From the NCBI GenBank assembly GCA_002238555.1, contig MPMO01000038.1:1-46620 (forward strand): a stretch of DNA of 46,620 nucleotides, in the 5' to 3' direction. Below are positions 43,633 through 46,620 of the stretch, piece by piece. This stretch comes from Caldilineaceae bacterium bin34 (GTDB lineage: Bacteria; Chloroflexota; Anaerolineae; Caldilineales; Caldilineaceae). Every line of letters begins with the position of its first letter. Position 1 is the stretch's first letter. The translations under genes were made by a program, and so were the position numbers. The notes below the pieces were generated by a model that was given only the letters and a program-made list of their open reading frames with translations, was not told the origin of the DNA and did not search any database.

Positions 43633-44466
43633 TCAACGCCGCTTGGATCGGCGGCGCACGATGTTGCGATCGGTTCTGGGGTTGCGGCGGGTCCTGGCTC
43701 CCAGCGCCGGCCGACCCCAGGGGGTCTTGGGAGACGGCATGCCAATCGGCGATCGGCCCTCGCCGCCGCCATGCGGATGCGAGGCGGGATCCATGGCCAC
43801 ACCGCGTACGCTCGGCCGGCGCCCCATCCAGCGGCGGCGACCGGCCTTGCCCTGGTCGAGGTTGGCATGGTCGGTGTTGCCCAATTGGCCGATCGTGGCC
43901 ATGCAGTCCATGCTGAAGAACCGAACCTCGCCGGACGGCAGGCGCACCTGTGCCATGGCACCCTCCTTGGCCGTCAAACGGGCCGCGGTGCCGGCGCTCC
44001 GCACCAATTGTCCGCCGCGTCCCGGGTAAATCTCCAGGTTGTGCAGGAGGGCGCCCAGGGGAATGTTGCGGATGGGCAGCGCGTTGCCCGGCAAAATTTC
44101 CGCATCGGGTCCCGACATCACTTCGCGGCCGATGTACAAGCCTTCGGGGGCGAGGATGTAGCGCCGTTCGCCGTCCCGGTACTGAACCAGGGCGATGCGC
44201 GCACTGCGGTTGGGATCGTACTCGACCGCCAGGACCCGTGCCGGCATGCCGATGCGGTCGCGCCGGAAGTCCACAATCCGGTAGCGGCGCTTGTGGCCGC
44301 CGCCCCGGTGCCGCACCGTGATCACGCCGCGGTTGTTGCGGCCGCCGCGGCGGCGCAGGGGCGCGACCAGGGACCGCTCGGGCTTTTCCCGGGTGATCTC
44401 CTCGAATGTCGGGCCGCTCATGTTGCGGCGGCCCGGCGAGGTGGGGTTGAATATCTTGACGGGCAT
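43633..44466 (-). CDS. rplB: Ribosomal protein L2
   Basis: A 277-residue L2 needed for subunit joining and peptidyl transfer. [57 protein letters not shown], and the peptidyl-transferase loop [27 protein letters not shown], with the functional His in HPHGGG, are seen. The end is [10 protein letters not shown]. Confidence 0.98.
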   Translation of the reverse strand: MPVKIFNPTSPGRRNMSGPTFEEITREKPERSLVAPLRRRGGRNNRGVITVRHRGGGHKRRYRIVDFRRDRIGMPARVLAVEYDPNRSARIALVQYRDGERRYILAPEGLYIGREVMSGPDAEILPGNALPIRNIPLGALLHNLEIYPGRGGQLVRSAGTAARLTAKEGAMAQVRLPSGEVRFFSMDCMATIGQLGNTDHANLDQGKAGRRRWMGRRPSVRGVAMDPASHPHGGGEGRSPIGMPSPKTPWGRPALGARTRRNPRTDRNIVRRRSKRR

Positions 44467-44478
44467 GGCTCGGTTGCC

Positions 44479-44766
44479 TCAGTCCCCTTCGTACACGTTG
44501 ATGGTCTCGCCCTCGGCAAGTGTGACCACGGCCTTCTTCCACTTCGGACTGCGGATGAACACGCGGTTGCCGCGCCGGCGGGTTTTGGCCGGCATCACCA
44601 GGATGCGCACCGACGCGACCTTGACGTCGTAGAGCGCCTGCACAGCCTCCCGCACCTGCAGCCGATTGGCACCCATGTCCACCTTGAACGTGTACTTGCC
44701 GTCGGCCTCCGCATACATCGTCTTTTCCGAAACGACGGGATTCTGAATCACCTGATGCAGGTTCAT
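44479..44766 (-). CDS. rplW: Ribosomal protein L23
   Basis: A 95-residue L23 at the tunnel exit, docking site for SRP and trigger factor. IQNPVVSEKTMYAEADGKYTFKVDMGANRLQVREAVQALYDVKVASVRILVMP is typical. ATG at 44766 overlaps the rplD TGA as ATGA. Confidence 0.97.
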   Translation of the reverse strand: MNLHQVIQNPVVSEKTMYAEADGKYTFKVDMGANRLQVREAVQALYDVKVASVRILVMPAKTRRRGNRVFIRSPKWKKAVVTLAEGETINVYEGD

Positions 44767-45398
44767 GTCGCCGCGCCTCCCAGCCAGTTTTCAAGTCCGG
44801 CCTGGGCATCCTGCGTGACCAGCACCACGTCCGCCTGCAGCAGATCCCGGACGTTGGCATACATGTAATGCAGGGTCCCGACCCCGGTCAGGTTGCGGAT
44901 CGCCCTCTGCATCGAATCACTGCCGGGACCGTGCACGATCAGCGTGCGCCGATCCCGGATCTGCATGGCGCGGAGCAGGGCGTCCATGTCCCTGGTCCTG
45001 AGATCCCGGCCGAATTCGGTCTCCACGATGCGAATGGCCTCGGCTTCGGCCTTGACGGTCAGGGCGCTGCGCACGGCGGCGCGGCGCATGGCCTTGGGCA
45101 TCTGCTTGCGGTAGCTGCGCGGAGTCGGCCCAAACACGGTACCGCCGCCCACCCACTGCGGGGCCCGAATCGTGCCCTGCCGGGCACGGCCGGTGCCCTT
45201 TTGGCGCCATGGCTTGCGTCCACCGCCCCGGACCTCGCCCCGCGTGCGGGTCTTGTGGGTGCCCTGACGGGCATTGGCCAGCTGGCGCACCAGAGCCTGC
45301 TGCATCAAACCGGCGTTGACCGGTGCCTGAAACACGGAGGTATCCAGGTCGGCGGTGCCGACGACTTCGCCGGCTGTATTCCAAACTTCGGCTTTCAT
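44763..45398 (-). CDS. rplD: Ribosomal protein L4
   Basis: A 211-residue L4. The tunnel loop [63 protein letters not shown] is fully conserved. The C-terminal part includes [26 protein letters not shown]. It lies between rplC and rplW as in the S10 operon. Confidence 0.98.
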   Translation of the reverse strand: MKAEVWNTAGEVVGTADLDTSVFQAPVNAGLMQQALVRQLANARQGTHKTRTRGEVRGGGRKPWRQKGTGRARQGTIRAPQWVGGGTVFGPTPRSYRKQMPKAMRRAAVRSALTVKAEAEAIRIVETEFGRDLRTRDMDALLRAMQIRDRRTLIVHGPGSDSMQRAIRNLTGVGTLHYMYANVRDLLQADVVLVTQDAQAGLENWLGGAAT

Positions 45399-45455
45399 GT
45401 TGCGTTGCGTACGGACCCGCCCGTGCCGCCTCCCGGAACCGGGAAGGCGGACAGT

Positions 45456-46088
45456 TCAGACCTTTACCGCCCCCCGTATGGTGACCAGACCGTCGGCGGG
45501 TCCGGGCACCGCGCCCTTGACGGCCAGCAGATGTTTCTCCGCATCGACCAGCACCACGCGCAGATTGTGCAGGGTGGTGCGGTCGTTGCCCATGCGGCCG
45601 GGACCGCGGGAACCCTTGAAGGTGTGGCCCGGCGTGGTGCCCGCACCCCGGGAACCGGGTGCGCGGTGCCGATCGCTCTGGCCGTGGGTCTTGGGACCAC
45701 CCGCGAAGCCGTAGCGCTTTACCGCACCGGCGAACCCCTTGCCCTTGCTGACGCCGGTCACGTCCACCTTGTCGCCTTCCGCGAAGGCCGCGACCGTAAT
45801 TTCGTCGCCCCGGCCCACCTCGGCCGGGCCACCGAGCCGAACTTCCCGCAGGTGGCGCAGGGCCGGCAGTCCGGCCTTGGTCAGATGACCGCGCTCTCCG
45901 CCCGAGAGCTTGCGCGCAGGAACTTCCTCGTAGCCGATCTGGACGGCGTGGTAGCCATGCTCGGCATGATTCTTGACAGCCGTGACCCGGCACGGGCCGG
46001 CCTGGATGACGGTCACCTGCACGGCACTGCCGCTCTCCGCGTCGAAGAGCTGGGTCATGCCCACCTTGCGACCAAGAATCTGCTTCAT
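45456..46088 (-). CDS. rplC: Ribosomal protein L3
   Basis: A 210-residue L3. [72 protein letters not shown] and [18 protein letters not shown] are diagnostic. The Gln that is methylated in some proteobacteria (GSIGQ) is Ala here (GSRGA). Confidence 0.98.
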   Translation of the reverse strand: MKQILGRKVGMTQLFDAESGSAVQVTVIQAGPCRVTAVKNHAEHGYHAVQIGYEEVPARKLSGGERGHLTKAGLPALRHLREVRLGGPAEVGRGDEITVAAFAEGDKVDVTGVSKGKGFAGAVKRYGFAGGPKTHGQSDRHRAPGSRGAGTTPGHTFKGSRGPGRMGNDRTTLHNLRVVLVDAEKHLLAVKGAVPGPADGLVTIRGAVKV

Positions 46089-46122
46089 GTGTATTCAGCC
46101 TCGCACGATTCCCGACAGGGAT

Positions 46123-46434
46123 CTACAGCTTGATCTCGACATCGACGCCGGCAGGCAGGTTCAACTTGGTCAGGCTCTCGCTGGTGCGCGGAACCGGATC
46201 GACCACGTCGATCAACCGCTTGTGGGTGCGGATCTCGAACTGTTCGCGGCTGTCCTTGTCCTTGAAGGGGGACCGAATTACCGTGAACTTCTCAATGCGC
46301 GTGGGCAGCGGCACGGGGCCGACCACCTGGGCTCCGGAGCGTTCCGCCGCCTCCACGATCTCGCGGGTGGATGCGTCCAGCAGCCGGTGATCGTAGGCCT
46401 TGAGCTTGATGCGAATGGTTGATTTGGGGGGCAT
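46123..46434 (-). CDS. rpsJ: Ribosomal protein S10
   Basis: A 103-residue S10, also NusE in antitermination complexes. [76 protein letters not shown] is canonical. ATG at 46434 is preferred over the ORF extension to 46491. It starts 59 bases after the tuf stop and opens the S10 operon. Confidence 0.98.
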   Translation of the reverse strand: MPPKSTIRIKLKAYDHRLLDASTREIVEAAERSGAQVVGPVPLPTRIEKFTVIRSPFKDKDSREQFEIRTHKRLIDVVDPVPRTSESLTKLNLPAGVDVEIKL

Positions 46435-46493
46435 CCTGGCGTGTCCTCTGGCCCGTGGCAAAAAATCCGGAGCCCCTGGGGGCCCGGTCAAGA

Positions 46494-46620
46494 CTACTCG
46501 AGGATTTCGGTGATGGAGCCGGCGCCGACGGTGCGCCCGCCCTCGCGGATGGCGAAGCGGGAGCCGGTCTCGAGGGCCACGGGCGAGATCAGCTCGACCT
46601 CCATCTCGACGTTGTCGCCG
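46494..46620 (-). CDS. tuf: Elongation factor Tu, C-terminal end (cut by window edge)
   Basis: The last 41 codons read [20 protein letters not shown], then [20 protein letters not shown] and Glu-stop. This is the conserved beta-barrel domain 3 end of EF-Tu, which delivers aminoacyl-tRNA. The rest lies beyond the window. Its place just before rpsJ is the common str-S10 junction. Confidence 0.98.
   Translation of the reverse strand, partial: GDNVEMEVELISPVALETGSRFAIREGGRTVGAGSITEILE

Noticed and set aside
1..46620. CRISPR arrays, tRNA and rRNA genes
   Set aside because: I saw no regularly spaced direct repeats and no cloverleaf or rRNA-like sequence in the intergenic regions.

Overview
The window is a high-GC bacterial chromosome segment that joins a housekeeping core to two accessory regions. 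I see no tRNA, rRNA or CRISPR array. The organism is probably a member of the Chloroflexota (inference, moderate confidence). The reasons are the yvcK-gapA-pgk-tpiA neighbourhood, a small protein after pgk of a type I associate with that phylum, a small Cys-rich protein beside a thiolase/DUF35 pair, a zinc-type S14, and GTG/TTG starts throughout.

Left end (1-3276): the 3' end of an IS5-family (IS427-like) transposase with its terminal repeat lies 93 bp before a compact three-gene operon. The operon encodes an unrecognised helical protein, a BrxD-like protein whose nucleotide-binding motifs are degenerate, and an intact BrxC/BrxD-family P-loop ATPase. No methyltransferase, helicase, nuclease or phosphatase partner is present, so this is either a remnant or a minimal relative of BREX-type defence.

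Central metabolism (3534-12007): on the minus strand are an SCP-x-type thiolase, its DUF35 Zn-ribbon/OB-fold partner and a small Cys-rich protein. On the plus strand, yvcK precedes a glycolytic run (gapA, pgk, small protein, tpiA, HExxH membrane protein) headed by a perfect TATAAT. A strong bidirectional terminator separates this run from trxA.

Biosynthetic region (12432-28129): the minus strand carries a small SD-led gene, a highly reducing type I PKS (KS-AT-DH-ER-KR-ACP, no thioesterase), and a fusion of a thioester reductase with a PAPS sulfotransferase. A logical reading is chain assembly, reductive release to an aldehyde or alcohol, then O-sulfation, giving a sulfated long-chain alcohol. 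The PKS reading frame is broken inside the KS domain exactly at an 11-nt inverted copy of adjacent sequence; removing those 11 nt restores a 2346-residue protein. An Sfp-type phosphopantetheinyl transferase lies on the other side of an IS630-family element whose transposase needs a -1 frameshift at an A7 run. It is followed by a transaldolase-family protein that has lost its catalytic Lys. This region also has long non-coding stretches and a very AT-rich patch with nested inverted repeats.

Right end (28192-46620, all minus): a MogA/MoaB-like protein, then the ribosomal protein super-operon, in transcription order tuf(partial)-rpsJ-rplC-rplD-rplW-rplB-rpsS-rplV-rpsC-rplP-rpmC-rpsQ-rplN-rplX-rplE-rpsN-rpsH-rplF-rplR-rpsE-rpmD-rplO-secY-adk-map-rpmJ-rpsM-rpsK-rpsD-rpoA-rplQ-truA-rplM-rpsI. 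It ends at a palindromic terminator. infA is missing from its usual place between map and rpmJ.
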